Of a stretch of DNA of 64,000 nt, positions 41,947-52,532 are shown in pieces. The stretch is taken from assembly GCF_000429825.1 (NCBI RefSeq), contig NZ_KE386956.1:71899-135898 (forward strand), in the 5' to 3' direction. The translations under genes and the position numbers were made by a program. The notes below the pieces were generated by a model that was given only the letters and a program-made list of their open reading frames with translations, ran no database searches and was not told the DNA's origin. The stretch comes from Cohnella thermotolerans DSM 17683. Its GTDB lineage: Bacteria > Bacillota > Bacilli > Paenibacillales > Paenibacillaceae. Position 1 is the first letter of the stretch. Each line of letters begins with the position of its first letter.

Positions 41947-43857
41947 TCACTCGACCAGCGATTCCCACAGCGCGTAAGCTTCGTCCAGCGCCGCTTTGCG
42001 CTTGTCGACTTCGGCCTGCTTTTCGCGCAGCAGCACATAATTGGTATACACTTCCTCCGCCGCCATCTCCATCTCCAGCGCGGCAATCTCCTCCTCGAGG
42101 CGCGCGATGTCGGCCTCGGCCTGCTCCTTCTTGCGCTGGCGGGCCCGTTCCTCCCGCTTGGCTTGCTTCTCCGCCTCGTAGTCCTGCGCCGGCGGCGTCT
42201 CCTTCTGCGAGACAGTCGCGCGATCCGACGCCCACGCGGCCATTTCTTCTTTTTTCTCCAACATATCGTCATAATTGCCCAGGAAATGTCGCGCGCCGTC
42301 GGGATGGATCTCGACGATCCGGTCGGCGAGCCGGTTCAGAAAGTAGCGGTCGTGGGAGACGAAGATGAGCGTGCCTTCGTATTCCTCCAGCGCCGCCTCG
42401 AGCACTTCCCGGCTCCACAGATCCAAATGGTTTGTCGGTTCGTCCAGCACGAGCACGTTCGCCTTCCGGAGCATCAGCTTGGACAGCGCGACGCGCGCCT
42501 TCTCGCCGCCGCTCAAGCTGCCGACCGTCTTCTTCACGTCGTCCCCGCTGAACAGGAAATTGCCGAGCACCGTGCGGATCTCCGCTTCCGGCAGCATCGG
42601 GAATTCGCTCCATACTTCCTCGAGCACCGTGTTCGCCTTGTTCAACCCGCGCTGCTCCTGGTCGTAATACCCGAGCATGACGCCGGTTCCCCAACGGATC
42701 GTGCCGTCCCGCAGCTCCAGCGATCCGACCAGCGCCCGCAGCAGCGTCGTCTTGCCGACGCCGTTCGGGCCGAGAATGGCGATGCGCTCGCCCCGTTTGA
42801 CCTCGAACGACACGCCGCGGAACAGCGGTGCCAGCTCCGCCGAAGGCGCGGCCGAAGCGTCGGCCACCTGCAGCACATCCTTGCCCGTCTTGCGCTCGGT
42901 CGTGAACGAGAAGCTGGCCTGCTTCTGCGTGCTTGGCTTCTCCAGCCGCTCGATGCGCTCCAGCGCGTTGCGCCGGCTTTGGGCCCGCCGAGTCGTCGTG
43001 GCCCGAGCCAGGTTGCGCTGGATGAAGTCTTCCATGCGCATAATTTCTTTGCGCTGCTGTTCGTACAGCTTCACGCGCTGGGCGAAGTCCGCCGCTTTCA
43101 AATCCATGAAGCGGGAGTAGTTGCCCGTGTACCGCGTGGCGGCATGACGCTCGATCTCGACGATTGAGGTGACCGTGGCGTCGAGGAAATAGCGGTCGTG
43201 GGAGACGATGACCATGGCTCCGGCATACGTCTTCAAATATTGCTCCAGCCAGGTCAAGGTGGCGATGTCCAGATGGTTGGTCGGCTCGTCGAGCAGCAGC
43301 AGCTCGGGCTGGACGACGAGAAGACGGGCGAGCGCCAGCCTCGTCCGCTGCCCGCCGCTCAGGCTGGAGACGGCCGTGTCCGGCGGAAAATCGCCGAAGC
43401 CCATGCCGTGCAGCACGCTGCGGATGCGGTTGTTCATCTCGAAGCCGCCCGCCTCGCGGAACCGGTCGTTCAAATCCGCATACTGACTGAGCAGCGTCTC
43501 GTAACGCGAAGCGTCGCGCTGCTCGTTCGGATCGGCCATTCTCTCTTCCAGCCGCCGGAGGTCTTTTTCCATCTCCAGCAAAGGTCCGAAAGCGTTCATC
43601 ATAACCTCGCGCAGCGTCAGATCGCCGTCGAAACCGCTATTCTGAGCCAAATAGCCTATTCTAAGCTCGCGCGGCTTCGAGACGGAGCCTTGGTCCGCTT
43701 CCAGCTCGCCGGCCAATATGCGCAGAAAGGTCGACTTGCCCGCCCCGTTCACGCCGACGAGCCCGATGCGGTCGCGCTCGTTAATTTGAATCGAGACGCC
43801 TTCGAGCACGGGCGTCGCGCCGTAATGTTTCGTTATGCCTGATGCCTGCAAAAGCAA
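41947..43857 (-). CDS. ydiF: ABC-F family ATPase (YdiF-like)
   Basis: A 636-residue soluble protein with two ATPase domains and no membrane segment. Domain 1 has GLVGVNGAGKSTFLRILAGE and VSSLSGGQRTRLALARLLV. The linker (about 235-320) is basic, ending LEKPSTQKQASFSF. Domain 2 has ILGPNGVGKTTLLRALVGSL and VGSLSGGEKARVALSKLMLR. A C-terminal coiled coil (ARQRKKEQAEADIARLEEEI) completes the YdiF/Uup-type plan. ABC-F proteins act on the ribosome. The start is TTG at 43857 with GGAGGGA eight bases upstream. Position next to the DnaA boxes and moaC matches Bacillus gene order. Confidence 0.9.
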   Translation of the reverse strand: MLLQASGITKHYGATPVLEGVSIQINERDRIGLVGVNGAGKSTFLRILAGELEADQGSVSKPRELRIGYLAQNSGFDGDLTLREVMMNAFGPLLEMEKDLRRLEERMADPNEQRDASRYETLLSQYADLNDRFREAGGFEMNNRIRSVLHGMGFGDFPPDTAVSSLSGGQRTRLALARLLVVQPELLLLDEPTNHLDIATLTWLEQYLKTYAGAMVIVSHDRYFLDATVTSIVEIERHAATRYTGNYSRFMDLKAADFAQRVKLYEQQRKEIMRMEDFIQRNLARATTTRRAQSRRNALERIERLEKPSTQKQASFSFTTERKTGKDVLQVADASAAPSAELAPLFRGVSFEVKRGERIAILGPNGVGKTTLLRALVGSLELRDGTIRWGTGVMLGYYDQEQRGLNKANTVLEEVWSEFPMLPEAEIRTVLGNFLFSGDDVKKTVGSLSGGEKARVALSKLMLRKANVLVLDEPTNHLDLWSREVLEAALEEYEGTLIFVSHDRYFLNRLADRIVEIHPDGARHFLGNYDDMLEKKEEMAAWASDRATVSQKETPPAQDYEAEKQAKREERARQRKKEQAEADIARLEEEIAALEMEMAAEEVYTNYVLLREKQAEVDKRKAALDEAYALWESLVE

Positions 43858-43893
43858 GAGGAATCCCTCCGACTTCGTCTAATTTCTTCATTG

Positions 43894-43923
43894 TATATAG
43901 AGTCTTTTTCAAGTGTATCGCAA
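43894..43923 (-). promoter_or_regulatory. Promoter candidate of the ABC-F gene
   Basis: On the minus strand TTGCGA (43918-43923), 18 bp spacer, TATATA (43894-43899), about 40 bp before the TTG start. Confidence 0.5.
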
Positions 43924-43971
43924 AACGACGTACTCGTCCAAACCTCGGCGGGAAGCGGCGTGTCGGCATTC

Positions 43972-44001
43972 TTGGCGAATATGGGGAAAAAATGATACAC
44001 T
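43972..44001 (+). promoter_or_regulatory. Promoter candidate of the folate/molybdenum-cofactor genes
   Basis: TTGGCG (43972-43977), 18 bp spacer, TACACT (43996-44001), about 40 bp before the ATG at 44039. Confidence 0.55.
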
Positions 44002-44038
44002 GGAACTAACTTTAACGCATAGGACGGGGGAACTGCGG

Positions 44039-44662
44039 ATGAATCGGCCGAACGTCGAGAGCCTGAAGCGGGAGCTTCGCCGCAGCTTCGCGGCCCTTCG
44101 GGACGGGCTGACGCCGGCCGAGCGCGCGAAGAAGTCCGCGCTTCTGTGCGAAGCCGTCGCGAGGGAGGCGCTTCTCCCGCTGGAGAGCAAGGCCGGAAGG
44201 CCGCTCGTCGTCTGCGCGTACGGCGCTTTCCGGTCGGAGGCCGATCCGTCCGGCGTCCGTGAATGGTGCCGCGGGCGCGGACACCTGGTGATCGCTCCGC
44301 GCGTCCGCGAGGACGGAGAAGGCATGGAACTGCGGACCGTCGCGTCGCCGGCGGATTGGGCGCCCGGCCGATGGGGCGTGCCGGAGCCGAATCCCGGGCG
44401 AACGGCTCCGTATCCGATGGACGGGCCGATCGACGTCGTGCTGGTCCCGGGCCTCGCGTTCGATTCCCGGGGCGGAAGGCTCGGCTACGGCGGCGGCTAT
44501 TACGACCGTCTCTATGCCGAGCGAGAGGAGGCCGGAGCGAACGCCGCGCTGTGGCTCGGCTTCGCGTTCGGCTTGCAGAAGGTCGGGAAGCTTCTGCCGA
44601 AGGAGCCGCACGACTTGCCGCTCGGCGGCTTGGCAACGGAAGATGGCATCTTGTGGTTCTGA
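44039..44662 (+). CDS. 5-formyltetrahydrofolate cyclo-ligase
   Basis: A 207-residue enzyme that turns 5-formyl-THF into 5,10-methenyl-THF with [23 protein letters not shown] at the N-terminus; the substrate pocket motif is [20 protein letters not shown] followed by GGYYDR, the family signature, and EPHDLPL lies near the C-terminus. ATG 44039 fits the conserved start. It precedes moaC by 14 bp and is probably in the same transcript, as in several Paenibacillus relatives. Confidence 0.92.
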   Translation: MNRPNVESLKRELRRSFAALRDGLTPAERAKKSALLCEAVAREALLPLESKAGRPLVVCAYGAFRSEADPSGVREWCRGRGHLVIAPRVREDGEGMELRTVASPADWAPGRWGVPEPNPGRTAPYPMDGPIDVVLVPGLAFDSRGGRLGYGGGYYDRLYAEREEAGANAALWLGFAFGLQKVGKLLPKEPHDLPLGGLATEDGILWF

Positions 44663-44676
44663 CAGGAGGGGATCGG

Positions 44677-45186
44677 ATGGAAGCGGAAGCTCATCCGGAG
44701 CGGTTGACGCATTTTAACGAGCAGGGGCGAGCCCGCATGGTGGACGTCTCGGACAAGGCGGTGACGGCGCGCACGGCGCTCGCGGAGACCCGCGTGAAGA
44801 TGCGTCCGGATACGTTGCGGCGCATTCTCGACCGGTCCGTCGCGAAGGGCGACGTGCTGGCGGTGGCGCAGGTGGCGGGCATTCAGGCGGCCAAGCGGAC
44901 GTCGGACTGGATCCCGATGTGCCATCCGCTGCCGTTGACGGGCGTGAACATCGAGTTCGCCGACAACGGCGAAGATACGCTGTTCATTACGGCGGAAGTG
45001 AAGACGACCGGCAAGACGGGCGTCGAGATGGAAGCTCTGACCGCCGCATCCGCGGTCGCCTTGACCGTTTACGATATGTGCAAGGCGTTGCAGAAGGACA
45101 TGGAGATCGGCCCGACCCGGCTGCTCGTCAAGACCGGAGGGAAGAGCGGAGACTACGTCGCCGAAGCCGGCGCCGAAGGCCGCTGA
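44677..45186 (+). CDS. moaC: Cyclic pyranopterin monophosphate synthase MoaC
   Basis: A 169-residue second enzyme of molybdenum cofactor synthesis. [20 protein letters not shown] at the N-terminus, [20 protein letters not shown] around the active-site histidine, and [20 protein letters not shown] with [12 protein letters not shown] are the family hallmarks. The ATG has GGAGGGG at good spacing. It keeps the moaC position seen downstream of ydiF in Bacillus subtilis, but the redox regulator gene rex that follows there is replaced here by two further cofactor genes. Confidence 0.95.
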   Translation: MEAEAHPERLTHFNEQGRARMVDVSDKAVTARTALAETRVKMRPDTLRRILDRSVAKGDVLAVAQVAGIQAAKRTSDWIPMCHPLPLTGVNIEFADNGEDTLFITAEVKTTGKTGVEMEALTAASAVALTVYDMCKALQKDMEIGPTRLLVKTGGKSGDYVAEAGAEGR

Positions 45187-45322
45187 CGTTCGTCTCCCGG
45201 CGCCCGGGGAGAGACCGGGAAGCCAGGCGAATCCGGGTTCGGGTGCCGCCGCGCGAACGGACCGACGCTAACGCAGCGAATCCGCTGCATTCGGCAAATA
45301 AGGGGAGCGGAGGGGAACGGGC

Positions 45323-45817
45323 ATGCATTGGAAAGTAGCCTTGTTGTCGGCAAGCGACAAAGGATCGCGGGGGGAACGAGAAGATACGAGCGCCCAGGTC
45401 ATCCGGGAGCTCGTCGAGGAAGAGCTAGGCGGAGAGATCGTCGATTACCGAGTCATTCCGGACGAGCAGGACGAGATCCGGGCCGCGCTGATCGAGATGG
45501 CGGACTATTTCCAGGCGGACCTGATTCTGACCACCGGGGGCGCGGGGCTCGGACTGCGCGACGTGACGCCGGAGGCGACGTTGAAGGTGGCCGAGCGGAT
45601 CGTTCCCGGCATGGCCGAGGCAATGCGGGCGGCGGCTATGGTTCGGACGAGACGGGCGATGCTGTTCCGCGGCGTCTGCGCCATTCGCGGAAGAACGCTG
45701 ATCGTCAATCTGCCGGGAGATCCGAAGGGCGTGCACGAGCTGTTGATGGCGATTATAGACGTGCTGCCCGCAGCGCTGCTTCAAGTGAAAGGACTGGGGA
45801 GGGAGATTGACGAATGA
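45323..45817 (+). CDS. mogA: Molybdopterin adenylyltransferase MogA/MoaB family
   Basis: A 164-residue protein that adenylates molybdopterin before metal insertion. VALLSASDKGSRGEREDTSA at the N-terminus, DLILTTGGAGLGLRDVTPEA with the GGTG-like motif (here TTGGAGLGLRD) and RGRTLIVNLPGDPKGVHELL. Full length for the MogA-like group. It ends with a 4 bp overlap (ATGA) into the molybdopterin-binding protein gene. Confidence 0.9.
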   Translation: MHWKVALLSASDKGSRGEREDTSAQVIRELVEEELGGEIVDYRVIPDEQDEIRAALIEMADYFQADLILTTGGAGLGLRDVTPEATLKVAERIVPGMAEAMRAAAMVRTRRAMLFRGVCAIRGRTLIVNLPGDPKGVHELLMAIIDVLPAALLQVKGLGREIDE

Positions 45818-46866
45818 ATCGTTCCAATCCGAAGCCATCCGGCTCGGCCGTGAAGCGGATCGGCGAGTCGGTGCTGCGCGAGGTCAAGGTTGAAGATGCG
45901 GTAGGCATGGCGCTCGCGCACGATCTGACGCAAATTTTGCCCGGGTCGTTCAAGGGCCGGCTGTTTCGCAAAGGGCACCGGGTGACGGAGGAAGACATCC
46001 CCAAGCTGAAGGATATCGGCAAGGAGCATTTGTTCGTCCTGGAGCTCGCGGCCGGCGACCTGCATGAAGACGACGCCGCGCTGCGGATGGCGGTCGCGCT
46101 GGGCGGCGACCATACGAGCCGAACGGAGCCGCACGAAGGCAAAGTGACGCTCAAATCGACGATCACAGGGCTCGCTTCGATCTCCAAGGAGATTGTCGAC
46201 CGGATCAACGGGCTGGGCGAGATCGCGCTCGCGACGGTAACCGGCGGCCGGGTCGTACATCCGGGAGAAGCGGTCGCCGCCACGCGGGCCATTCCGCTTA
46301 TCGTGCCGGAAGCGAAGGTGGCCGAAGTCGAGCGGATCGCCGCGGATTATCGCGAGCGGGAAGGCGCCTGGCCGATCGCGGTCAAGCCGTTCCGCAAGAT
46401 GCGGGCGGGGCTGCTGACGACCGGCAGCGAAGTGTATTCGGGGCGGATCGTCGACCGCTTCGGGCCGGCGGTGGCGAAGAAGCTGGAGGAGCTCGGATCC
46501 GAGGTCGCGGAGCAGCGCTTCGCCCCGGACGACCGACAAACAATTGTCAACGAAATTTTATACCTTCTAAATGAAGGGTATGATATGATACTTGTGACCG
46601 GCGGGATGTCCGTCGATCCGGACGACCGAACGCCGGGCGCCATAGCCGACGCGGGGACCGAGATCGTCAGCTACGGCACGCCGATGCTGCCGGGCTCGAT
46701 GCTGCTTTTCGGTTACTTGCGAGGGGTTCCGATCTTCGGATTGCCGGGCTGCGTCATGCACGATCCTTATACGTCCTTCGACGTGCTGCTTCCCCGGGTG
46801 CTTGCAGGAGAGACGATTGTGCGAGAGGATATTGTCCGTATGGGGTACGGCGGTTTGCACCGCTGA
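45814..46866 (+). CDS. Molybdopterin-binding protein (MoeA-like)
   Basis: A 350-residue protein with an N-terminal region of unknown fold (REVKVEDAVGMALAHDLTQI, similar to the entry to MoeA domain) and a C-terminal MoCF/molybdopterin-binding domain: MRAGLLTTGSEVYSGRIVDR, MILVTGGMSVDPDDRTPGAI and VPIFGLPGCVMHDPYTSFDV. It lacks part of MoeA and is closer to the stand-alone molybdopterin-binding proteins of Bacillales. It probably binds or delivers molybdopterin. Coupled to mogA by a 4 bp overlap. Confidence 0.82.
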   Translation: MNRSNPKPSGSAVKRIGESVLREVKVEDAVGMALAHDLTQILPGSFKGRLFRKGHRVTEEDIPKLKDIGKEHLFVLELAAGDLHEDDAALRMAVALGGDHTSRTEPHEGKVTLKSTITGLASISKEIVDRINGLGEIALATVTGGRVVHPGEAVAATRAIPLIVPEAKVAEVERIAADYREREGAWPIAVKPFRKMRAGLLTTGSEVYSGRIVDRFGPAVAKKLEELGSEVAEQRFAPDDRQTIVNEILYLLNEGYDMILVTGGMSVDPDDRTPGAIADAGTEIVSYGTPMLPGSMLLFGYLRGVPIFGLPGCVMHDPYTSFDVLLPRVLAGETIVREDIVRMGYGGLHR

Positions 46867-46907
46867 TTCATTTTCAGCTACCACACATTTGAACAGGAGG
46901 CGTTACG

Positions 46908-47138
46908 ATGTCTGGCATCGGCGCTACAGGTTTTATTTTGCTCGTGATTGTCGCCCTTCTTCTGTTCGGACCGAACAAGCTTCCCGAGTTGGGCAGAGCG
47001 TTCGGCCGCACGTTGCGCGAATTCAAGAAAGGCGCGAACGGCATCTTGGAAGAGCCGCAAGAGGCGGCTCCCCGCCGAGTGGACGTGTCTTCGCAGGAGA
47101 CGGAGCAACCCAAAGCGGAACGTCGCCTTCCGGAATAG
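46908..47138 (+). CDS. tatA: Twin-arginine translocase subunit TatA
   Basis: A 76-residue TatA/E protein. One N-terminal membrane helix (GATGFILLVIVALLLFG), the FGPNKLPELGRAFGRTLREF hinge and amphipathic helix, then an acidic-basic tail. AGGAGGCG precedes the ATG. It forms the Tat pore with the TatC encoded 9 bp downstream; the tatAy-tatCy pair lies in the same place in Bacillus subtilis. Export of folded molybdoproteins fits the molybdenum-cofactor genes next to it. Confidence 0.93.
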   Translation: MSGIGATGFILLVIVALLLFGPNKLPELGRAFGRTLREFKKGANGILEEPQEAAPRRVDVSSQETEQPKAERRLPE

Positions 47139-47147
47139 AGGTCGGGC

Positions 47148-47957
47148 ATGGCTGATCGTTCGCGTTCCGCAGGGTCCCGTGCTCCGGAAGGATGGATGCC
47201 CCTGCTGGATCATATCGGCGAGCTGCGGAAGAGACTGATCTACGTGCTGATCGTCTTCGTTCTCGGCGTCGTCGGCGGCTTGTTCGGAGCCGGCCCGCTG
47301 TTCGATTATCTGGTGGAGAAGACGCCGGCCGGACGAATTGAGCTAAGCGCTTTCTCGCCGTGGGACGCTATCGGGCTCTATATGAAGTTCGCCTTCGTGA
47401 TCTCTTTCGTCGTCGCCATTCCGTTCGCCTTGTACCAGCTGTGGGCGTTTGTCCGTCCCGCGCTCGGCGTCAAGGAACAGAGGGCGACGCTGAAGTATGT
47501 GCCGGGGGCCTTCGTCATGTTTATCGCCGGTTTGGCCTTCGCATACTACATCGTGTTCCCGATGGCCTATCAGTTTACGGAGAACGTGACCAGCAACATG
47601 GGGCTCAAGCAGCTTTACGGAGCGGGACAATACTTCTCGTTCATGTTCAATATTGTGGTACCGCTTGCGCTTCTGTTCGAGCTGCCGGTCGTCATGATGT
47701 TCCTCACCCGGGTCGGCATTCTCAATCCGATCGTGCTCCGGAAGCTGCGGCGGATCGCCTGGTTCGTCATGGTTGTGGTGGGGACGGTCATTACGCCCCC
47801 GGACGTCGTGTCGGACCTGCTCGTCGCCGTCCCGCTCGTCGCGCTGTACGAGCTGAGCGTGCTTCTCTCCACTTTCGCGTTCAAGAAACGGCAGGCCAAG
47901 CTGCGGGCGCTGGAGATGGAGGACGAGGAAGATACATACGGCGCTTTAACGGAATAA
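47148..47957 (+). CDS. tatC: Twin-arginine translocase subunit TatC
   Basis: A 269-residue protein with six membrane segments. LLDHIGELRKRLIYVLIVFV at the N-terminus carries the family's conserved LRxR region that binds twin-arginine signals. Later segments include FALYQLWAFVRPALGVKEQR and the FVMFIAGLAFAYYIVFP helix with a conserved proline, then RRIAWFVMVVVGTVITPPDV. The C-terminal tail (KKRQAKLRALEMEDEEDTYG) is charged. It is followed by a terminator. Confidence 0.95.
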   Translation: MADRSRSAGSRAPEGWMPLLDHIGELRKRLIYVLIVFVLGVVGGLFGAGPLFDYLVEKTPAGRIELSAFSPWDAIGLYMKFAFVISFVVAIPFALYQLWAFVRPALGVKEQRATLKYVPGAFVMFIAGLAFAYYIVFPMAYQFTENVTSNMGLKQLYGAGQYFSFMFNIVVPLALLFELPVVMMFLTRVGILNPIVLRKLRRIAWFVMVVVGTVITPPDVVSDLLVAVPLVALYELSVLLSTFAFKKRQAKLRALEMEDEEDTYGALTE

Positions 47958-47966
47958 GTTCGGCGC

Positions 47967-48009
47967 AAAGCCGGTTTCGTCTTTTAGAGAGGCGGAGCCG
48001 GCTTTTTTA
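47967..48009 (+). terminator. Intrinsic terminator of the tatA-tatC operon
   Basis: AAAGCCGG pairs with CCGGCTTT around a long AG-rich loop and runs directly into TTTTTTAT. Confidence 0.75.
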
Positions 48010-48159
48010 TATGGCGAACCGGCCTGAATCGCATCGTTCAATACGCTTTAGCCGTTTTTCGATGTAGGCCGTTGACGAATTTTGTGGTAAACTAGGAAAC
48101 ATAGCCCAAGGCAAACGCTTACATAATAGAGGCGACTTTATCGGGAGGGGACTTAGGCA

Positions 48160-49437
48160 ATGCGCAATTCGGGAATCGGATTGGGACAAAAGATATGGAT
48201 CGGCTACATCCTATTATGCTTCTTGCAGCTGCTCGGATTGACACTGACGTTGATCGGCATCGATCTGCCGTCGCATCCGGCGCTGATGGCCGAGTTGATC
48301 GCGGTCGCCGCCGTCATCGTCATCGTCGGAGGGATCGGAGCGGCGTATTTCAACCGGTCCGTCATCGGCTCGATCGGCAGCGTGACGGGGGCGCTGAAGA
48401 ACATCGCTTCCTCCGGGGGCGATCTGACCCGCCGGATCGCCGTTTCGTCCAAGGACGAGATCGGCGATTTGGCGAACGCGGCGAACGGAATGCTGGACGG
48501 CCTGCAGAAAATGATGAAGGAGCTTCGCGACAGCACGGCCGAATTGGCGGCTGCTGCTGTTCATTTGAAGCAAGGCGCCGACGAGAACGCCCGCATGAGC
48601 GGCGAAGTGTCCAAGGCGGTGGAGCGGGTCGCCGCGGGCGCCGTCACTCAGGTGGCCAAGTCGCAGCAAATCTCGGCCGTCATGCAGGAGACGCTCGAAG
48701 GCTTGAATCAGGTGGCGGCTACGACGACGGGCGCATCCGACGCGGCGCTCTCGACCCGCAGCCGGGCGGAAGACGGCTCGTCGGTGCTCCGTGCGGCGAC
48801 CGGGGACATCGTTCAGGTCGAGCAGTCGTTCCGTTCGCTGCAGGAGACGGTTCGAGGGCTGAACCATAAATCGGAACAGGTGCTGGAGATTATCGGCTAC
48901 ATTTCGGAGGTGTCGAACCAGACGCACCTGCTGGCGCTTAACGCGGCGATCGAGGCGGCGCGGGCGGGCGAGCACGGCAGAGGCTTCGCCGTCGTCGCGG
49001 GGGAGATTCGCAAGCTGGCCGACCAGACGCAGCAATCCGCCGTGCAGATCGGCGACACGCTGCAGGCGATGTCGAAGGATATCGGAAGCGCCGCCGTCAT
49101 GTTCGAGCAGAGCGCGGAGCAGGTGTTCGGAGCGGTGGCGGGCATGCGCCGGGCGGAGGAGTCGTTTAGCGGCATCGCCAGCGACGTCGGCAAGCTGAGC
49201 GGCAACATCGTCGAAGCGGCGGCCGCGATCGAGCAGATGACGGCGGGAAGCGAGTCCGTCAACCAATCGATTCAGGAGATAGCGAGAGTGACGGAAGAGA
49301 CCGCCTCGTTTACGGAACAGGTGTCCTCGATGACGCAGCAGCAATTTTCGTCCACCGGAGAGATGGCGTTGACCGCGGACCGGTTGAGCGAGATGGCTTC
49401 CCGCCTGAAGGCGATGGCCGGTCATTTCCGGACATGA
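48160..49437 (+). CDS. Methyl-accepting chemotaxis protein without outer sensor domain
   Basis: A 425-residue receptor. Two close membrane segments (about 10-35 and 42-65) leave almost no outer domain. A HAMP domain (about 65-120, [20 protein letters not shown], then [16 protein letters not shown]) is followed by the long signalling helix with the hairpin tip [20 protein letters not shown] and [20 protein letters not shown]. It resembles HemAT- or McpA-type receptors that sense internal or membrane states. The ATG has GGGAGGGG upstream. It stands alone between two terminators. Confidence 0.9.
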   Translation: MRNSGIGLGQKIWIGYILLCFLQLLGLTLTLIGIDLPSHPALMAELIAVAAVIVIVGGIGAAYFNRSVIGSIGSVTGALKNIASSGGDLTRRIAVSSKDEIGDLANAANGMLDGLQKMMKELRDSTAELAAAAVHLKQGADENARMSGEVSKAVERVAAGAVTQVAKSQQISAVMQETLEGLNQVAATTTGASDAALSTRSRAEDGSSVLRAATGDIVQVEQSFRSLQETVRGLNHKSEQVLEIIGYISEVSNQTHLLALNAAIEAARAGEHGRGFAVVAGEIRKLADQTQQSAVQIGDTLQAMSKDIGSAAVMFEQSAEQVFGAVAGMRRAEESFSGIASDVGKLSGNIVEAAAAIEQMTAGSESVNQSIQEIARVTEETASFTEQVSSMTQQQFSSTGEMALTADRLSEMASRLKAMAGHFRT

Positions 49438-49486
49438 ATGAAGAGCGGTGCGGCAGGACAGAATGAAATAGGCATTCCGGTACGAA

Positions 49487-49518
49487 GCAGACCCGAGCGA
49501 TGCGAGGGTCTGCCTTTT
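49487..49518 (+). terminator. Intrinsic terminator after the chemotaxis receptor gene
   Basis: GCAGACCC (49487-49494) pairs with GGGTCTGC (49506-49513) and is followed by CTTTTT. Confidence 0.85.
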
Positions 49519-49532
49519 TAACGGAAAAGGGC

Positions 49533-49561
49533 TTGAAAACCAATCGCAAAATCAGTATCAT
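49533..49561 (+). promoter_or_regulatory. Sigma-A promoter of groES-groEL
   Basis: TTGAAA (49533-49538), 17 bp spacer, TATCAT (49556-49561), 12 bp upstream of the CIRCE operator. Confidence 0.75.
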
Positions 49562-49573
49562 AAGAGATGGTTA

Positions 49574-49600
49574 TTAGCACTGATCACTATCGAGTGCTAA
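49574..49600. promoter_or_regulatory. CIRCE operator (HrcA binding site)
   Basis: TTAGCACTG-N9-GAGTGCTAA. It differs from the consensus TTAGCACTC-N9-GAGTGCTAA by one base in the left arm (G in place of C). It lies just downstream of the groES promoter, so HrcA represses groES-groEL until heat shock. Confidence 0.92.
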
Positions 49601-49650
49601 TAAACTACATCCACTACTTAATCAACCTATTTACAAAGGAGGCTATTTTC

Positions 49651-49935
49651 ATGATCAAACCTTTGGGTGATCGCGTACTTGTAGAAGCGAGTGCCAAGGA
49701 AGAAAAAACCGCAAGCGGAATCGTCCTTCCGGATACGGCCAAGGAAAAGCCGCAAGAGGGAACGATCGTGGCGGTGGGCAGCGGCTCGCTGAACAAAGAC
49801 GGCACGCGCGTGGCGCTTGAAGTTAAAGTTGGCGACCGCGTACTGTTCTCCAAATACGCCGGAACCGAGATCAAGTACGAAGGCAAAGAATACTTGATCA
49901 TGAAGGAAAGCGACATCCACGCGATCGTAGGCTGA
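49651..49935 (+). CDS. groES: Co-chaperonin GroES
   Basis: A 94-residue co-chaperonin. It begins [20 protein letters not shown], and the mobile loop [17 protein letters not shown] binds GroEL. It ends with the usual strand [15 protein letters not shown]. The ATG at 49651 has AAAGGAGG at ideal spacing; the longer in-frame reading upstream covers the CIRCE operator and is not coding. It precedes groEL by 86 bp in one transcript. Confidence 0.97.
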   Translation: MIKPLGDRVLVEASAKEEKTASGIVLPDTAKEKPQEGTIVAVGSGSLNKDGTRVALEVKVGDRVLFSKYAGTEIKYEGKEYLIMKESDIHAIVG

Positions 49936-50006
49936 TTCGGCGGCTGCGATTCTGCGAACGACATAAGAAGCAAACGATTTATACGTAGGTTCGAACGAAA
50001 TTTTGA

Positions 50007-51650
<1,644 letters not shown>

Positions 51651-51671
51651 TCGCCGCCCGCCGCATAAAAT

Positions 51672-51702
51672 GCAAAAAAGCTCCCCTCGGGGAGCTTTTT
51701 TG
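51672..51702. terminator. Bidirectional terminator between groEL and ccdC
   Basis: GCAAAAAAGCTCCCC pairs perfectly with GGGGAGCTTTTTTGC around a two-base loop. Runs of A and T flank the stem on both sides, so it can stop groEL and the converging ccdC transcript. Confidence 0.92.
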
Positions 51703-51714
51703 CATGCCGATCGT

Positions 51715-52212
51715 TTATTGCGCGCGAACCCGGCGGAATTTGACGAAGCTGCCGATGCGCCAGATGCAAATGTAAACGTAGGCCATCACCATCGCGAGGA
51801 ACGTGAACTCGACGTAATCGAGGGTTTTCAAATATTGGGTCAGTCCGATGCGGATGACGATGATGGTGAGAAGAACGTATTGGAAATTTTTGTTCGGTTT
51901 GGAATAGACGCGGCCGTCCGCACGTTTTTCATACTCCGTATAATAAAGCATGACGCTCCCTAAAATCGTGCCGATCGCGCAGGCGCATAAAATTTCCCAT
52001 ACGGCGGGAAGATGGAACGGATGATCGGGAATGTGGGTGAGCGAAGCTAAGCTGAAGCCGAACACGATCAGCAAGACGACGACGGGAATGAGCATGCCGA
52101 AGCCGTTGCGGCGAATCGGACGCGGTTTGGCGCTTCTGCGGCTCCGGAGCCAGAACATAAGCAGAACGATAACCAGGATGATTCCATAACTGTACAGGGA
52201 AGAATTGTTCAT
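51715..52212 (-). CDS. ccdC: CcdC-like membrane protein
   Basis: A 165-residue protein with about five membrane segments. It resembles Bacillus CcdC (YneJ): YSYGIILVIVLLMFWLRSRR at the start, then the basic PRPIRRNGFGMLIPVVVLLI. CcdC accompanies cytochrome c maturation in Bacillus but its role is unclear. The ATG has GGAAG upstream at 52225. Its promoter carries the same palindrome as the GntR/ABC operon 15 kb away. Confidence 0.75.
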   Translation of the reverse strand: MNNSSLYSYGIILVIVLLMFWLRSRRSAKPRPIRRNGFGMLIPVVVLLIVFGFSLASLTHIPDHPFHLPAVWEILCACAIGTILGSVMLYYTEYEKRADGRVYSKPNKNFQYVLLTIIVIRIGLTQYLKTLDYVEFTFLAMVMAYVYICIWRIGSFVKFRRVRAQ

Positions 52213-52249
52213 CGGGATCGAACTTCCTTTCTATTCTCTTCAGTTCCAA

Positions 52250-52281
52250 GTGTATTATATCACTTAATACACGTAATACAA
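52250..52281 (-). promoter_or_regulatory. Promoter of ccdC with GTGTATTA/TAATACAC palindrome
   Basis: On the minus strand TTGTAT (52276-52281), 16 bp spacer and perfect TATAAT (52254-52259). A perfect inverted repeat GTGTATTA-N7-TAATACAC (52250-52257 and 52265-52272) covers it. The same half-sites, with a six-base centre, cover the promoter of the GntR/ABC operon at 37539-37560. Confidence 0.7.
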
Positions 52282-52286
52282 TAGGC

Positions 52287-52330
52287 AAAAAAACGGCAGA
52301 TCGGGTTGCGCCCGAATCTGCCGTTCTTTA
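52287..52330 (-). terminator. Intrinsic terminator downstream of citA
   Basis: On the minus strand AACGGCAGATTCGGG pairs with CCCGATCTGCCGTT (one bulge) and is followed by seven T (plus-strand A-run 52287-52293). It separates the citrate synthase transcript from ccdC. Confidence 0.9.
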
Positions 52331-52361
52331 TAGGGATGCGATTGTAAAGCTTCTGCAACGT

Positions 52362-52532
52362 TTAGAGCCAGAATGGGCTTACGGAATCCTTCAGATTGCG
52401 CACGAAGTCCCGAAGCTGCTCCTCGCCGGACGGGCCGGACCAGCAGCCGGCCGCCGCGGCAGCTCGATAGCCGAACACGAACGGACAGCCGGCCGGTAGG
52501 CGCGCTTCAATTCGTTCCGGCCGCGTTCCCAT
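52362..52532 (-). CDS. Short ORF after citA, doubtful
   Basis: A 56-codon frame from an ATG inside the end of citA to 52362 (GTRPERIEARLPAGCPFVFG ... DSVSPFWL). The overlap with citA and the weak ribosome site (GGAAG) argue against it; the clear stop just before a terminator and the hydrophobic-aromatic end argue for it. No family recognised. Confidence 0.25.
   Translation of the reverse strand: MGTRPERIEARLPAGCPFVFGYRAAAAAGCWSGPSGEEQLRDFVRNLKDSVSPFWL

Noticed and set aside
41920-43167. 415-codon plus-strand frame opposite the ABC-F gene
   Set aside because: Rich in Arg, Leu and Gln, with no motif; antisense artefact of a GC-rich gene.
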